A program made the translations under genes and the position numbers. Source: JANXYY01 sp035530875 (GTDB lineage Bacteria > Actinomycetota > Actinomycetes > Nanopelagicales > Nanopelagicaceae). Taken from it: 5,897 nt of DNA. The stretch's first letter is position 1. Each line of letters starts with the position of its first letter. The notes under the pieces are model-generated. The model did no database searches. It was not told the origin of the DNA and worked only from the letters and a program-made list of their open reading frames with translations. Location: NCBI GenBank assembly GCA_035530875.1, contig DATKUB010000032.1, positions 1 to 5,897 on the forward strand, given 5' to 3'. Shown here one piece after another: positions 5,428 to 5,897 of the stretch.

Positions 5428-5433
5428 TAACCT
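5428..5433 (+). promoter_or_regulatory. Candidate -10 box for serB (leaderless)
   Basis: TAACCT matches TAnnnT and lies exactly 6 nt before the serB GTG at 5440, the spacing expected of a leaderless transcript. No Shine-Dalgarno precedes serB. No -35 box is recognisable at 17-18 nt upstream. Confidence 0.5.
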
Positions 5434-5439
5434 GACGAC

Positions 5440-5897
5440 GTGAACGAGGCAACGACCCTAATTACTCTCACCGGAATTGATCGTCCCGGCATCACTGCGG
5501 CCCTATTTGATCTGCTGGCCGACGATGAGAAAACCCGAGTTTTGGATATTGAGCAGGTGGTGATTAGAGGTCAACTCACCCTTGGAGCTCTCATTTCTGC
5601 TCCTGATGACCCACTGGAACTAAAGCGCAAGCTTTCCGAACTAGCGACGGCCAAAGAAGTCAGAATCAGCCTCAGCGAGGGTGATATCGAACTTCCCACC
5701 AGATCAGAGAAGAGTCATCTGTTTGTCACGGTTTTAAGTGCAGAGCTCAGACCGGCCGCCCTGGCAAGGATTGCCGGGAACTTGGCAGATGCCGGAGCCA
5801 ACATTGAGCGCATAGTTCGGATTGCGGCCTACCCAATCACTGCGATTGAATTTGAAGTGAGCGGAGCGCCTATTGACTTGTTACAACGCACTCTCAG
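5440..5897 (+). CDS. serB: Phosphoserine phosphatase SerB with tandem ACT domains (N-terminal part, runs off the window)
   Basis: The first 152 codons of a gene cut by the right edge. SerB removes phosphate from L-phosphoserine in the last step of serine synthesis. Only the regulatory N-terminal half is visible. ACT domain 1 (about 5-80) has TGIDRPGITAALFDLL (11-26) and EQVVIRGQLTLGALI (38-52), which closely match mycobacterial SerB2 as I remember it. ACT domain 2 begins near residue 92 (SHLFVTVLS) and continues through GANIERIVRIAAYPITAIEF (119-138). ACT pairs in this enzyme typically bind serine or other amino acids and affect oligomer state. The HAD catalytic domain with its DxDxT nucleophile motif must lie beyond 5897, so activity cannot be confirmed. 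GTG at 5440 is chosen because domain 1 starts at once and a -10-like box lies 6 nt upstream; there is no Shine-Dalgarno. It diverges from the ABC ATPase across 37 bp. Confidence 0.93.
   Translation, partial: MNEATTLITLTGIDRPGITAALFDLLADDEKTRVLDIEQVVIRGQLTLGALISAPDDPLELKRKLSELATAKEVRISLSEGDIELPTRSEKSHLFVTVLSAELRPAALARIAGNLADAGANIERIVRIAAYPITAIEFEVSGAPIDLLQRTL

Overview
The window reads as chromosomal DNA of an actinobacterium with moderate GC content (my rough impression is a little over 50%; not computed). The case for Actinobacteria rests on three proteins. The uracil-DNA glycosylase has the GQDPYPTPGHA form of motif 1 that I recall from Mycobacterium tuberculosis Ung. The partial gene at the right edge is a SerB with tandem N-terminal ACT domains, like mycobacterial SerB2. 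Next to it lies an ABC ATPase of the type found beside serB2 in M. tuberculosis. I cannot name a genus.

Layout, right to left. serB (5440 to the window end, + strand, incomplete) diverges from a leftward cluster across only 37 bp. In transcription order on the minus strand the cluster is: an orphan ABC ATPase (5402-4620), a TauE/SafE-family membrane protein (4620-3871), a SpoU/TrmH-type RNA 2'-O-methyltransferase (3865-3041) and uracil-DNA glycosylase ung (3048-2368). These four are joined by 1-nt and 8-nt overlaps or a 5-nt gap, so they look like one operon of general housekeeping functions. Both GTG starts at the divergent junction have a TAnnnT box exactly 6 nt upstream, which suggests leaderless transcripts in both directions.

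After an 81-bp gap without a visible terminator comes an accessory, signalling-like module on the same strand: an ECF-type sigma factor (2286-1702), a single-pass membrane protein coupled to it by a TAGTG overlap (1702-935), and after 118 bp a second small membrane-anchored or secreted protein (816-391). The two membrane proteins are otherwise unrecognised. Both have one N-terminal hydrophobic segment, a long low-complexity Pro/Ser/Thr/Asp-rich tail with recent in-frame DNA repeats (two 36-bp units and four 18-bp units), and related S-[VL]-S-G-x-[IL]-S motifs near the C terminus. The sigma-linked membrane protein has no cysteine, so it is not a classical zinc-binding anti-sigma factor, but its gene position and topology fit an anti-sigma role. 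A strong hairpin plus U-tract (about 323-370) ends this module.

The leftmost 320 bp contain no confident gene. They hold one possible 48-residue reading frame (171-25, minus strand) with a good Shine-Dalgarno sequence. The best candidate for something undescribed is the sigma/cysteine-free membrane protein/repeat-tail protein module; the rest is ordinary.
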